Shown here in pieces: positions 16,001 through 26,470 of a stretch of DNA of 64,000 nt. The position numbers and the translations under genes are program-made. Each line of letters begins with the position of its first letter. Positions within the stretch are counted from its first letter, which is position 1. Source of the stretch: Kaistia soli DSM 19436 (GTDB lineage Bacteria > Pseudomonadota > Alphaproteobacteria > Rhizobiales > Kaistiaceae). The DNA lies in contig NZ_FQUP01000005.1 in NCBI RefSeq assembly GCF_900129325.1, positions 124,001 to 188,000 on the forward strand, given 5' to 3'. The notes beneath the pieces are model-generated. The model was not told the origin of the DNA, made no database searches, and saw only the letters and a list, made by a program, of their open reading frames with translations.

Positions 16001-18070
16001 ATGGCAGAGACCACCCTCCGCGTAGCGACCGATGTCGGCGGCACGTTCACCGATCTCGTCTATTTCGAGACCGACAAAGCGACCGGCAAGCAGACGATCC
16101 GCACCGCGAAATCCGACACGACGCCGCCGAATTTCGAGGCCGGCGTGCTCAACGTGCTGAAGAAGGGCGATGTCGACATCGCCTCGGTCGACTTCTTCGC
16201 CCATGGGACCACCGTGGTCATCAATGCGCTGACCGAGCGCAAGGGCGCCAGGACGGCGCTGATCACGACCGAGGGCTTCCGCGATGTTCTGGAGATCGCG
16301 CGCGGCAACCGGCCCGACTTCTTCAACCTCATGTATGAGAAGCCGACCCCGTTCGTGCCGCGCTTTCTGCGCCGCGAGGTGCCGGGCCGCATCAGCTATC
16401 GCGGCGAGGAAAAGATCCCGCTCGATCTGTCCGCCCTGCCGGAAATTCTGAAGGGATTCCGCGCCGAAGGCGTCGAGGCGATCGCCGTCTGCCTGCTGCA
16501 CTCCTATGCCAATCCCGTGCACGAGCTGGCCGTCGCCGCGGAGATCCGCCGGCTCTGGCCGGAGGTCTCGGTCGTTGCCTCGCACCAGATCACGCGCGAA
16601 TGGCGCGAATATGAGCGGACCAACACGGCGGTCCTCTCGGCCTATGTCCAGCCGGTGGCGGAGCGCTATCTGAGCCGGATCGAGGAAGGCCTCGCCTCGG
16701 CGGACTACAGCGGCCGCCTCTACATCATGCAGTCGAATTGCGGCGTCGACTCGCTGCGGTCCACCAAGGCGATCCCGATCACCATGGTCGAGTCCGGGCC
16801 GGCCTCGGGCTTCTGGGGGGCGGCGGAGCTCGGCCGCATCATCGGCGAGCCGAATGTGCTGGCGCTCGACATCGGCGGCACCACGGCGAAATGCTCGCTG
16901 ATCGAGGACGGCCAGGTCCGCATCAAGACCGACTACTGGATCGAGCGCAGCCGCAAGTCGGCCGGCTATCCGATCATGGTTCCAGTGGTCGATCTGGTCG
17001 AGATCGGCAATGGCGGCGGATCGATCGCCCGTGTCGATGAGTTCGGCAAGCTGCATGTCGGCCCGCAATCTGCCGGCGCCTCGCCGGGACCGGCGGCCTA
17101 TGGCCGTGGCGGTACCAAGCCGACGACGACCGACGCCAATCTCGTGCTCGGCCGCATCAATCGCGACTATTTCTGTGGCGGCGAGGTGATCGCCGACATG
17201 GCTTCGGTGACGAGTGCCATGACGCCGCTTGCAGAGCAGCTGGGCGTCTCGATCGAGGAAGCGGCGCGCGGCATCGTCCGCATCGCCAATTCCAACATGG
17301 TCAACGCGCTGAAGCTCGTTTCCCTCAATCGGGGCCATGATCCGCGCGACTTCACGCTCGTCGTGTTCGGCGGCGGCGGTGCCATGCATGGCGTGGCACT
17401 GGGGCAGGAACTCGGCGTCCGCAAGGTCGTCGTGCCGCGCGGCGCGCCGGTGTTCTCGGCTTGGGGCATGATGATGTCGGACCTTCGTCGCGACTATTTC
17501 ATGACCCGGCTGATGGACGAGACCGACACGGCCGCGCTCGACGCGCTGGTCCGCGAGGCCTGCGCGCATGCCACCGCGCAGTTCGGCGAGGAAGATGTTA
17601 CCGCCGACAAGATCACCTTCCGCCCGATGGTGAAGTGCCGCTACCAGAACCAGGAACATTCGGTCGAAGTGCCGATCGAACCTGGCCCGGTGGATGCCGC
17701 GAAGCTCGCCACGATGGTCGAGCAGTTCCACGCCATCTATGAGCGGGAATATACCTATCGCCTCAAGGCGCCGGTCGAGATCGTAGGGTTGCATCTCATC
17801 GCTTCGGCTGAGGTCGGCAAGCTCGAGATCGTCGCGCTGCCGAAGACGGGTGCGAAGCTCGAAGACGCCGTCAAGGGGCGCCGCATGGTCGACTACGCGA
17901 CCGAGGGTGTGCATGAGGCGGTGATCTACGATGCCGAGAAGCTGGAGCCGGGCATGGCGTTCAACGGCCCGGCGGTGATCGAGGATCCGGGCACGACCAT
18001 CGTGGTCCATCCCGGCAACCACGTTTCGATCGACGATTTCGGCAATACCCATATCGAGATCAAGGGCTGA
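16001..18070 (+). CDS. hyuA: Hydantoinase/oxoprolinase subunit A
   Basis: This 689-aa protein is the ATP-binding subunit of the hydantoinase/5-oxoprolinase family, which uses ATP to open cyclic amides such as N-methylhydantoin, 5-oxoproline or lactams; related members are carboxylases of ketones. The ASKHA-fold motifs are clear: ATDVGGTFTDLVYF at the N-terminus and LALDIGGTTAKCSL near residue 290. VVFGGGGAMHGVALGQELGV lies further on. The hyuB gene follows after four bases, as expected for a two-subunit enzyme. The actual ring substrate is not deducible. Confidence 0.92.
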   Translation: MAETTLRVATDVGGTFTDLVYFETDKATGKQTIRTAKSDTTPPNFEAGVLNVLKKGDVDIASVDFFAHGTTVVINALTERKGARTALITTEGFRDVLEIARGNRPDFFNLMYEKPTPFVPRFLRREVPGRISYRGEEKIPLDLSALPEILKGFRAEGVEAIAVCLLHSYANPVHELAVAAEIRRLWPEVSVVASHQITREWREYERTNTAVLSAYVQPVAERYLSRIEEGLASADYSGRLYIMQSNCGVDSLRSTKAIPITMVESGPASGFWGAAELGRIIGEPNVLALDIGGTTAKCSLIEDGQVRIKTDYWIERSRKSAGYPIMVPVVDLVEIGNGGGSIARVDEFGKLHVGPQSAGASPGPAAYGRGGTKPTTTDANLVLGRINRDYFCGGEVIADMASVTSAMTPLAEQLGVSIEEAARGIVRIANSNMVNALKLVSLNRGHDPRDFTLVVFGGGGAMHGVALGQELGVRKVVVPRGAPVFSAWGMMMSDLRRDYFMTRLMDETDTAALDALVREACAHATAQFGEEDVTADKITFRPMVKCRYQNQEHSVEVPIEPGPVDAAKLATMVEQFHAIYEREYTYRLKAPVEIVGLHLIASAEVGKLEIVALPKTGAKLEDAVKGRRMVDYATEGVHEAVIYDAEKLEPGMAFNGPAVIEDPGTTIVVHPGNHVSIDDFGNTHIEIKG

Positions 18071-18074
18071 ACCG

Positions 18075-19745
18075 ATGAGCGACACAACCTTCGACCCGGT
18101 CACGCTCGACATCATCCAGAACGCACTGGAAGCGGTGGCGGACGAGATGTTCGCCGCGCAGCGCAAGACATCGATGAGCGCCATCATCTATGAGGTGCTC
18201 GACATGGGCACCGGCATCTGTGACGCCAAGGGCGAGATCGCCTCGTCCGGCGCGGGCATTCCGGCCTTTGTCGGCGTGCTCGACAAGGCGGTGAAGCGCA
18301 TCCTCGAGAAGCACCCCGCCGAGACGATCGTTCCGGGCGACCTGTTCGCCTCCAACGATCCCTATTGGGGCGGCGTCACGCATCTCAACGACATGATCCT
18401 GGCGATGCCCGTTTTCTCCGATGGCCGCATCGTCGCCTGGACGGCTAATATCGCGCATTGGAACGATGTCGGCGGCATGGTGCCAGGATCGATGTCGTCG
18501 GATGCGACGTCGATCTTCCAGGAAGGCGTGCGCATCCCTGCGGTGAAGCTCGTCAATGCCGGCGTGCCGAATGAGGCCGTGTTCGACATCCTCTATGTGA
18601 ATTCGCGCCTGCCGGATTATCTGCGCGGCGATCTCTGGGCCGGTATCGCCGGCGTCCGGATCGGCGAGCGGCGCATTCTCGAACTCGTCGAGAAATACGG
18701 CACCGAAACCTTCGAGGCCGCCCTTGCCGACTTCATGGAGCTTGGCGAGCGCCGCGCGCGCGCCGCGCTGAAGACGCTGCCGAAGGGCATCTTCCATTTC
18801 ACGGAAGAGCAGGACGACGGCGCGATCCACAAGGTGACGGTCGAGATCAAGGACGATGAATTCGTCATCGATCTCACCGACAATCCGAAACAATCCGGCT
18901 CCAAGAATTCGAGCCGCGAAGGCGTCGAGATCTCCGCGCAGCTCGCCTTCAAGGCCGTGACAGATACACAGGCGCCCGGCAATGGTGGCTTCTTCAAGCC
19001 GCTGCGCGTCGTGACGAAGCCCGGCACCATCTTCCATGTCGTTGAGCCCGGCGCGCTCGGCTATTATTCCGAGGTCGAGATCCGCCTGTTCGACCTCATC
19101 CTCCGCTGTCTCGCGCCGCATTTGCCGGGCCTCGTGCCGGCCGGCAATTTCGCCTCGATCTGCGGCACGGTCGTCGGTGGGCCGCATCCTGATCACGGCC
19201 GCCACTATACGATCGTCGAGCCGCAGCTCGGCGGCTGGGGCGCCTGGATGGGCCATGACGGCAACAGCGCGATCTTCTCCGGCTTCCATGGCGACACGTT
19301 CAACTGCCCGGCCGAAGTCGCCGAGGCCCGCTATGGCCTTGCGGTCGACCAGATGGCACTGAACCCCGAGGCGGGCGGCGAGGGCGCCTGGCGCGGCGGC
19401 AAGGGCATCAACGTTCATTACCGCGTGCGCGCCGACAACAACTTCCTCTCGATCGGCTACACGCGCTCGCGCATGCCGCCCTGGGGCGTCGACGGCGGCC
19501 TCGACGGCACGCCGAACTATGTCGAGGTGCTCCGCCCCGGCAAGGCCCCCGAGCGGTACTCTTTCGGGACCGACATTCCGCTCAACACGGATGACGTCGT
19601 GAAGGTCGTGACCGGCAATGGTGGCGGCTTTGGCGACCCGACGAAGCGCGATCCGGTCGCCATCGCCGAAGATCTCAAGAATGGCTATCTGACAGCTGAG
19701 CGCGCCGCCGAAATCTACGGCTACCATGCGGAGGCGGCGGAATGA
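18075..19745 (+). CDS. hyuB: Hydantoinase/oxoprolinase subunit B
   Basis: This 556-aa protein is the partner subunit of HyuA. It starts DPVTLDIIQNALEAVADEMF, the standard HyuB opening, and contains PGDLFASNDPYWGGVTHLND, the GVRIGERRILELVEKYG region and a C-terminal VVTGNGGGFGDPTKRDP. Length and order are typical. Its stop overlaps the start of the amidohydrolase gene by four bases, which argues that the three catabolic enzymes are made together. HyuB carries the catalytic residues in the related acetone carboxylase and caprolactamase systems. Confidence 0.92.
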   Translation: MSDTTFDPVTLDIIQNALEAVADEMFAAQRKTSMSAIIYEVLDMGTGICDAKGEIASSGAGIPAFVGVLDKAVKRILEKHPAETIVPGDLFASNDPYWGGVTHLNDMILAMPVFSDGRIVAWTANIAHWNDVGGMVPGSMSSDATSIFQEGVRIPAVKLVNAGVPNEAVFDILYVNSRLPDYLRGDLWAGIAGVRIGERRILELVEKYGTETFEAALADFMELGERRARAALKTLPKGIFHFTEEQDDGAIHKVTVEIKDDEFVIDLTDNPKQSGSKNSSREGVEISAQLAFKAVTDTQAPGNGGFFKPLRVVTKPGTIFHVVEPGALGYYSEVEIRLFDLILRCLAPHLPGLVPAGNFASICGTVVGGPHPDHGRHYTIVEPQLGGWGAWMGHDGNSAIFSGFHGDTFNCPAEVAEARYGLAVDQMALNPEAGGEGAWRGGKGINVHYRVRADNNFLSIGYTRSRMPPWGVDGGLDGTPNYVEVLRPGKAPERYSFGTDIPLNTDDVVKVVTGNGGGFGDPTKRDPVAIAEDLKNGYLTAERAAEIYGYHAEAAE

Positions 19746-20974
19746 GCGCGGTTCTCTTCACCGGCGGCCGCCTGCTCGATCCTTCGCAGGACGCGCTGAT
19801 GGACGGCTTCGAGGTGCTGGTCGATGGTGGCCGTATCGTCGAAGTCTCGGAGACGCCGATCAAGGCGGCTTCCGCGACGCGCATCGACCTCGCTGGCAGA
19901 ACGTTGATGCCGGGCCTTATCGACTGCCACCTGCATGTCGTGTCGACGACGGTCGACGGCGCGGCCAATACGCTGCAGCCATCTTCGCTGACGGCGCTCA
20001 AGGCTGGCAAAATCCTGGAGACGATCCTGCAGCGTGGCTTCACCACGGTGCGGGATTGCTGCGGCGCCGATCTCGGTCTCGTCATGGCCGTCGAACAAGG
20101 CCTCGTCGCGGGGCCACGGCTGGTCATCTGCGGCAAGGGCCTCACGATGAGCGGCGGCCATGCCGACCAGCGTCCGCGGCTGGACGATCGAGCGTCGATG
20201 ATGGAAGAGCGGCTCGGCAATCTCGGGCGCATCGTCGACGGCGTCGACAATGTGCGTCTCGCCGCCCGCGAGGAACTGCGCAAGGGCGCGAAGTTCGTCA
20301 AGATCATGGCGAATGGCGGTGTTGCCTCGCCGACCGACCCGATCCACTCGCTGCAATATTCACGCGACGAGATCCGCGCCATCGTCGAGGAAGCCGAAAA
20401 CGCCGGCACCTATGTCTCGGCGCATGTGTATACCGACAAGGCGATCCGCCGCGTTGTCGAGTGTGGCGTCCTCTCCCTCGAGCATTGCAACTTGATCCAG
20501 CCGGAGACTGCCGCCATCGCAGCTGAAGCCGGCTGCATCGCCGTGCCGACGCTCGTTGCCTATGAGGGGCTGGCGCTGGAAGGCGAGAAGTTCGGGCTTG
20601 GCCCCGAGGCTGCGGCGAAGATCGAGACCGTTCGATCGGCGGGGCTTGAATCGCTTGCGATCATGCAGGCGGCGGGGCTGCCGATGGCCTTCGGCTCCGA
20701 CCTCCTCGGCGAGCTCCAGAAGTACCACACGATGGAATTCGAGATCCTCGCGCGCGTCCTGCCCAACGCCGAGATCATACGCTCGGCGACGCTGGTCGGA
20801 GCGAGATTGTGCCGGATGGAAGGCGAGGTCGGTGTCATCGCGCCGGGCGCCTTTGCCGACCTCCTCGTCGTCGACGGCGACCCCTATGCGGACATCCGCT
20901 GCCTCGCCGGCGACGGCGCACAGATGCCGGCGATCATGGCGCGCGGCCGCTTTGCCAAGAACGAACTCAACTGA
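19742..20974 (+). CDS. Metal-dependent amidohydrolase family protein
   Basis: This 410-aa TIM-barrel metallohydrolase has the HxH metal motif at H63 and H65 (GLIDCHLHV), a KIMANGGV lysine region, histidines in YVSAHVYTDKAI and LSLEHCNLI, and the catalytic aspartate in MAFGSDLLGE. A beta-sandwich flanks the barrel, ending FADLLVVDGDPYADIRCL. This is the imidazolonepropionase/prolidase-like branch, which hydrolyses cyclic amides or X-Pro-like dipeptides. It overlaps hyuB by 4 bp. Together with M20 and HyuAB it gives three different amide-bond hydrolases in one operon. Confidence 0.88.
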   Translation: MSAVLFTGGRLLDPSQDALMDGFEVLVDGGRIVEVSETPIKAASATRIDLAGRTLMPGLIDCHLHVVSTTVDGAANTLQPSSLTALKAGKILETILQRGFTTVRDCCGADLGLVMAVEQGLVAGPRLVICGKGLTMSGGHADQRPRLDDRASMMEERLGNLGRIVDGVDNVRLAAREELRKGAKFVKIMANGGVASPTDPIHSLQYSRDEIRAIVEEAENAGTYVSAHVYTDKAIRRVVECGVLSLEHCNLIQPETAAIAAEAGCIAVPTLVAYEGLALEGEKFGLGPEAAAKIETVRSAGLESLAIMQAAGLPMAFGSDLLGELQKYHTMEFEILARVLPNAEIIRSATLVGARLCRMEGEVGVIAPGAFADLLVVDGDPYADIRCLAGDGAQMPAIMARGRFAKNELN

Positions 20975-20990
20975 GATCGGTCGTCAGACC

Positions 20991-21018
20991 CGGTCGGCCG
21001 CCTCGTCGCGGCCGATCG
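20991..21018 (+). terminator. Hairpin between amidohydrolase and second importer
   Basis: TCGGCCGC (20994-21001) pairs with GCGGCCGA (21008-21015) around loop CTCGTC. CGG/TCG extends the stem with one G-T wobble. It has no T-tract, so it may attenuate rather than stop transcription before the binding-protein gene at 21078. Confidence 0.45.
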
Positions 21019-21077
21019 AACAACAAGAACAATCAAACCTGCCGTCCAGTCCGGAACCCGGAAGAGGAGAGAAGATC

Positions 21078-22064
21078 ATGAAGTTGAAGTCAATTGCGCT
21101 TGCGGCCGGCCTTGCCGCGCTGCTGTCCACCGCGGCTCATGCCGCAGACTACAAGGTGGCGTTCCTCGCGGCCTCGAGCCAGAACGGCTTCAACCAGGCG
21201 ATCTGGGAGGGCGTCCAGAAGGCGGCCAAGGCGCGCGGCGTCGAGGTCGAAATCTTCAATGGTGAGTTCGACGCCACGAAGCAGTTTTCGCAGGTCGAAG
21301 ACATCATTGCCGGCGGCAAGTTTCAGGGCATCGTGATCTGCCCGAATGACAGCGTCGGTATCGCCGCAGCGGTCGAAGAGGCGATCAAGGCGAATATCAA
21401 GGTCGCGACGACTTTGTTCCCGATCGGGCCGAAGCTCGACGTGCTGGAACCGCAGGTGCCGGGCCTCACCACCACCGTTGCTTCAAACCCGGCGATCGGC
21501 GCCAAGGCGCAGGCCGACGCAGTGGTCGACTATTGCAACGGGAAGGATCCCTGCAAGGTCGCGATCATCATCGGCCAGAAGATCTATCCGTTCGATAACC
21601 TGCGCTACGAGACCTACCAGAAGGTGCTCGGCGAGCATAAGAACATCCAGATCGTCGCCACCGTCGAAGGCAATTACGACCCCGACAAGTCGATGGCCGG
21701 CATGCAGGACGTGCTGCAGGCGCACAAGGACATCAATGTCGTCCTTTCGAATGCCGACCAGCAGCTTGTCGGCGCCGAGATTGCCCTCCAGGACGCCGGT
21801 ATCGACACCTCGAAGCTCTTCCTGATGGGTGGCGGCGCGAACCAGATCGCCATCGACGCCATCAAGGCGGGCCGCTGGAGCGCCACGCTGGCGCAGCTGC
21901 CGGTGAGCGAGGGCGAATATGCTCTGAACGGCGTCGTCGACGCGCTCGAAGGCAAGGCCACGCCTGCCTTCACCGACGAGATGGCGCTCGGCAAGGTTCC
22001 CCCGATCATCACCAAGAAGGTGCTGGACGAGAACCCGGACTACAAGCCGCAGTGGCAGGGCTGA
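21078..22064 (+). CDS. Sugar-type (CUT2) ABC transporter substrate-binding protein
   Basis: This 328-aa periplasmic protein of the RbsB/Peripla_BP_4 family has the signal peptide MKLKSIALAAGLAALLSTAA...HA. Fold landmarks are YKVAFLAASSQNGFNQAIWE and, in the second lobe, INVVLSNADQQLVGAEIALQ. ATG 21078 follows GGAAGAGGAGAGAAG, a strong ribosome site. The family binds pentoses, other sugars, autoinducer-2 and also purine-like or polyol ligands. Location in a hydantoinase operon hints at a non-sugar ligand, which is inference. A perfect 18-bp hairpin follows it. Confidence 0.9.
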   Translation: MKLKSIALAAGLAALLSTAAHAADYKVAFLAASSQNGFNQAIWEGVQKAAKARGVEVEIFNGEFDATKQFSQVEDIIAGGKFQGIVICPNDSVGIAAAVEEAIKANIKVATTLFPIGPKLDVLEPQVPGLTTTVASNPAIGAKAQADAVVDYCNGKDPCKVAIIIGQKIYPFDNLRYETYQKVLGEHKNIQIVATVEGNYDPDKSMAGMQDVLQAHKDINVVLSNADQQLVGAEIALQDAGIDTSKLFLMGGGANQIAIDAIKAGRWSATLAQLPVSEGEYALNGVVDALEGKATPAFTDEMALGKVPPIITKKVLDENPDYKPQWQG

Positions 22065-22127
22065 GCTTCGCCTGAGCCGAAGTGTGAGGCCGCGTGATGG
22101 TTGCGCCCCGCCTTCTCTAGTTGTCAT

Positions 22128-22146
22128 GGCCGGGCTTAACCCGGCC
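22128..22146. repeat. Inverted repeat, possible REP-like element
   Basis: GGCCGGG (22128-22134) and CCCGGCC (22140-22146) flank CTTAA. The surrounding TCATGGCCGGGCTTAACCCG resembles short palindromic elements scattered through intergenic regions of Rhizobiales genomes. Only this copy is visible here, so the repeat status rests on memory of the family. Confidence 0.45.
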
Positions 22147-22173
22147 GTCCAGACTCCGTTTGGCCAGGGAAGC

Positions 22174-22215
22174 GAGCCTGTGAGTTGCCGGGTTAAGCCG
22201 GCAACTCACAGGCTC
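22174..22215 (+). terminator. Perfect 18-bp hairpin after the CUT2 binding-protein gene
   Basis: GAGCCTGTGAGTTGCCGG (22174-22191) is the exact reverse complement of 22198-22215, with loop GTTAAG. No T-tract follows (next bases TTGAAAAC). It lies between the binding-protein and ATPase genes and should be a strong transcript barrier or 3'-end stabiliser. Confidence 0.65.
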
Positions 22216-22269
22216 TTGAAAACCCGGAGCGATGCTGGGCCCGCCCGGCCTCGCATGTTGGAAAGCGCC

Positions 22270-23792
<1,523 letters not shown>

Positions 23793-23793
<1 letters not shown>

Positions 23794-24785
23794 TGACCGA
23801 AACCTCTCAACCCGCCGCGCCCGTCCGCGCTTCCCGCATCGCCGAGGTTCCGTTCAGCCGCCGCGTGGTCGCCTTCCTGCAGACCTACGGCATCCTCATC
23901 ATCATCGCGCTGCTGATGGGCTGGCTGACGACGCAGTCGAGTTCGTTCCTGACGCCGCTGAACCTGCTCAACATCCTGAACCAGAGCGCGCCGCTGGCGA
24001 TCATCGCTTGCGCGCTGACCCTCGTCATCATCGGCGGCGGCTTCGATCTCTCGGCAGGCGCGATCTTCGGTGTCGCATCCGTCTCGGCCGCCTGGCTTGC
24101 CGTCAATGTCGACCCGACTGTCGGGCTCATCGCCGGGCCGCTGGTCGGCCTGCTGCTCGGCATCGTCAACGGCCTCATCATCACCGGCTTCAACGTGCAC
24201 TCGTTCCTGGCGACGCTCGCCAGCAGCATGGTGTTCCGCGGCATCGCGATCCTGATCACCGGCGGCGCGCTTATCCCGGTGCGCATGCCGGAATTCGCCT
24301 TTCTCGGCCGCGGCAAGATCGGCATGGTCAATGTCGCGGTGATCGTCTTCCTGGTCTTCGCCGCCGCGATGACCTTCCTGCTCACGCGCACGACCTTCGG
24401 CCGCCGCGTCTTTGCCGTGGGCGGCAACGAGGAGGCGGCGATCCTCTCCGGGGTGCGCACCAATCTCGTCAAGATCGCGACCTTCGGGCTGACGGGCTTC
24501 GCGGCCGGTCTTGCCGGCGTCATCGCGGTGTCGCGCATCTCGATGGGCCAGCCGCAGGCGGGCGTCGGAATGGAGCTCGATGCCATCGCCGCTGTCATCC
24601 TGGGCGGGACGTCGATCTACGGCGGCAAAGGCGCGGTCTGGCGATCGATCGCCGGCGTGCTGCTGCTGGCGCTCATCGGCAATGGCTTCAACATCCTGAA
24701 CGTCAATCCGTTCTTCAAGGACCTGACCACCGGCCTCATCATCGTGGTCGCCGTCGCCCTCTCGGCCGGCCGCAAGCGGCGCTGA
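23793..24785 (+). CDS. Sugar-type (CUT2) ABC transporter permease (RbsC-like)
   Basis: This 330-aa inner-membrane permease has eight to ten hydrophobic segments. The family markers are LVIIGGGFDLSAGAIFGVAS near residue 75, FGRRVFAVGGNEEAAILSG near 205 and AAVILGGTSIYGGKGAVWRS near 270. It completes the CUT2 importer with the ATPase and binding protein. CUT2 systems use a permease homodimer, so one gene suffices. It converges with the ArsR-family regulator, leaving 9 bp between their stop codons. Confidence 0.92.
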
Positions 24786-24794
24786 GGCGCACGC

Positions 24795-25112
24795 CTATTC
24801 TGCCGCCTGCGCTTTTGGCACCGGGCAGAAGGCGGCGTGCAGCGCTTCGATGACGGACACCACCTCAGGCGTGGTGATCCGGTAATAGACCGTCGTGCCC
24901 TCGCGCCGTGAGGCGACGAGCCCGTCGGCGCGCAGCCGCATCAATTGCTGCGACATCGGCACCTGCTCGATGCCCAGCTCGTGCCGCAGTTCGGCAACCG
25001 TCTTTTCCTCGTTTCCGAGCGCGCACAAGGTCAGCAGCCGCTGAGGATGCGACAGGCTGCGCATCAGTTCGGCTGCGCGTTCGGATGCAGGGATCATTTC
25101 TGATACATTCAT
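24795..25112 (-). CDS. bigR: ArsR-family regulator of the BigR/SqrR/YgaV persulfide-sensing type
   Basis: This 105-aa winged-helix repressor has cysteines C30 (RLLTLCALG) and C96 (LHAAFCPV), 66 residues apart. That is the same spacing as the two sensing cysteines known in BigR and SqrR, which form a disulfide or tetrasulfide on exposure to reactive sulfur species. The DNA-recognition region is MSQQLMRLRADGLVASRREG. ATG 25112 is chosen over the frame's earlier start at 25148 because MNVSEMI begins the conserved fold. It diverges from a DUF2892 gene, as YgaV neighbours the DUF2892-containing YgaP in E. coli. It probably represses the DUF2892-RND operon when sulfide is absent. Confidence 0.82.
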   Translation of the reverse strand: MNVSEMIPASERAAELMRSLSHPQRLLTLCALGNEEKTVAELRHELGIEQVPMSQQLMRLRADGLVASRREGTTVYYRITTPEVVSVIEALHAAFCPVPKAQAAE

Positions 25113-25199
25113 GATCTTGAATTTATAACTTTTGAATGTTAACTGCAAGCCTGACAGGGGCGGGCAGGGGCCGGTCCCTCATTCGGGGATTTCGCCGTC
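25113..25199. promoter_or_regulatory. Divergent promoter/operator candidate for the BigR-like regulator
   Basis: The 87-bp gap has an AT-rich core. A TTGAAT direct repeat occurs at 25117-25122 and 25132-25137, on either side of the palindrome TTATAA (25123-25128). ArsR-family operators of this group are AT-rich and usually overlap the regulator's own promoter. The assignment is inference. Confidence 0.45.
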
Positions 25200-25403
25200 A
25201 TGACACTCGATCGTGCCGTTCTCATGTTCGCCGGTTTCATGGTGCTGTTTTCGTTGTCGCTCGGACTTTATGTCTCGTCCTACTGGTTTCTGCTGACCGG
25301 CTTTGTCGGCCTCAATCTGATCCAGGCTTCGATGACAGGCTTCTGTCCAGCCGCAATCGTGTTCCGCAAGCTCGGGCTTGCGCCGGGGGGTGCGTTCCGC
25401 TGA
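25200..25403 (+). CDS. DUF2892 (YgaP-like) small inner-membrane protein
   Basis: This 67-aa protein is dominated by two adjacent hydrophobic helices (AVLMFAGFMVLFSLSLGLYV and FLLTGFVGLNLIQASMTGFC). It ends with the DUF2892 signature GFCPAAIVFRKLGL. This domain is the membrane part of the E. coli sulfurtransferase YgaP, but here it stands alone with no rhodanese. It is the first gene transcribed away from the BigR-like repressor, 53 bp before the RND adaptor. A role in sulfur or cyanide stress is implied by family context, while its molecular activity is unknown. Confidence 0.85.
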   Translation: MTLDRAVLMFAGFMVLFSLSLGLYVSSYWFLLTGFVGLNLIQASMTGFCPAAIVFRKLGLAPGGAFR

Positions 25404-25456
25404 GCGGATCGACCAGCCTAAAGCCGTTTCTCCCACTCTTTGACAAGGCACCGATC

Positions 25457-26470
25457 ATGTTCGGCCGCGCCGTCTTTCCTGCCGCCTTCGGGCTTTTGCT
25501 CGGCGGCGCCATCCCTGTGGCCTTTGCCGCTGATTTCACGGTGAAGCCGGTCACCATCCCCGAGATGAAGGCCGTTTTCGGGCAGGTCGAGAGCCGGACG
25601 GTCGTTCCCGCCCGTGCGCGGATCGGCGGCACCATCGCGTCCATCGGCGTGACCGAGGGCAGCATGGTGACCGAAGGCGCCGTCATCGGCCGGATCGTCG
25701 ACGACAAGCTGGCGCTGAAGATCCAGGCAGCCGAGGCGCGTGCGCAGCAGTCGAATTCGCAGCTTACCAAAGCGAAAGCCGACCTTGATCGCGCCAAGCT
25801 GTTGGTCGCCAAGGGCGTGACGAGCCCCGCGGCGCTCGACGACGCGCAGTCGAACTATGATGTCGCGGTCAATCAGCTGGCGGCGGACCAGGCCGACGCG
25901 GCGGTCGCTCGCCAGCAGAACGACGAGGGCGCGATCCTTGCGCCCGCTACGGGACGTGTCTTGACGGTTCCGGTCACGCTCGGCTCGGTGGTGTTGGACG
26001 GCGAGACGATCGCCCGCGTCGCCAGCGGCGGCTACTATCTTCGCCTCTCGCTGCCCGAGCGTCACGCTGTCGCGATCCATGAGGGGGCCAGCGTCCTGAT
26101 CGGCGGACGCGGCCTTTCCACGACGGATAGTGGCGCGGCGAAGGTTCTGAGGCCGGGCAGGATCGCCAAGGTCTATCCCGAGATCTCCAACGGTCTCGTC
26201 ACCGCCGATGTCGAGGTCTCGGATATCGGCGATTATTTTGTCGGCGAACGGACGCTGGTGTCGATTCCGATCGGGACTCGCAATGCGCTGGCCGTACCGC
26301 CGGCTGCGGTCGAGACGCGCCATGGCCTCGACACCGTGCGCCTCGCGTCAGGCGACGTGGTTTCCGTGATCCTCGGCGAACACTTCGCATCGAACGGCGA
26401 TGCGCGTGTCGAAATCCTGACCGGTCTCAAGGCCGGCGATGTGGTCGCCGTTCCGGATGCGAAGCAATGA
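25457..26470 (+). CDS. RND efflux periplasmic adaptor (membrane-fusion protein)
   Basis: This 337-aa adaptor has the signal peptide MFGRAVFPAAFGLLLGGAIP...FA. A biotinyl-lipoyl half-domain (IGGTIASIGVTEGSMVTEGA) is followed by a helical hairpin (residues about 85-150), the second lipoyl half (EGAILAPATGRVLTVPVTLG) and a beta-barrel. It lacks a clear lipobox. It overlaps the pump gene by four bases. No outer-membrane channel is encoded nearby, so it would use one from elsewhere (for example the lipoprotein channel at 50751), which is inference. Confidence 0.88.
   Translation: MFGRAVFPAAFGLLLGGAIPVAFAADFTVKPVTIPEMKAVFGQVESRTVVPARARIGGTIASIGVTEGSMVTEGAVIGRIVDDKLALKIQAAEARAQQSNSQLTKAKADLDRAKLLVAKGVTSPAALDDAQSNYDVAVNQLAADQADAAVARQQNDEGAILAPATGRVLTVPVTLGSVVLDGETIARVASGGYYLRLSLPERHAVAIHEGASVLIGGRGLSTTDSGAAKVLRPGRIAKVYPEISNGLVTADVEVSDIGDYFVGERTLVSIPIGTRNALAVPPAAVETRHGLDTVRLASGDVVSVILGEHFASNGDARVEILTGLKAGDVVAVPDAKQ

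Noticed and set aside
8275-20356. Very long antisense open frames opposite the importer and hyuAB genes (for example 8275-10323, 11361-13088, 15872-18187 and 18060-19727 on the minus strand)
   Set aside because: They lie exactly opposite well-supported genes in GC-rich DNA, have Arg/His-rich compositions without domains, and no ribosome sites. They are codon-bias shadows.
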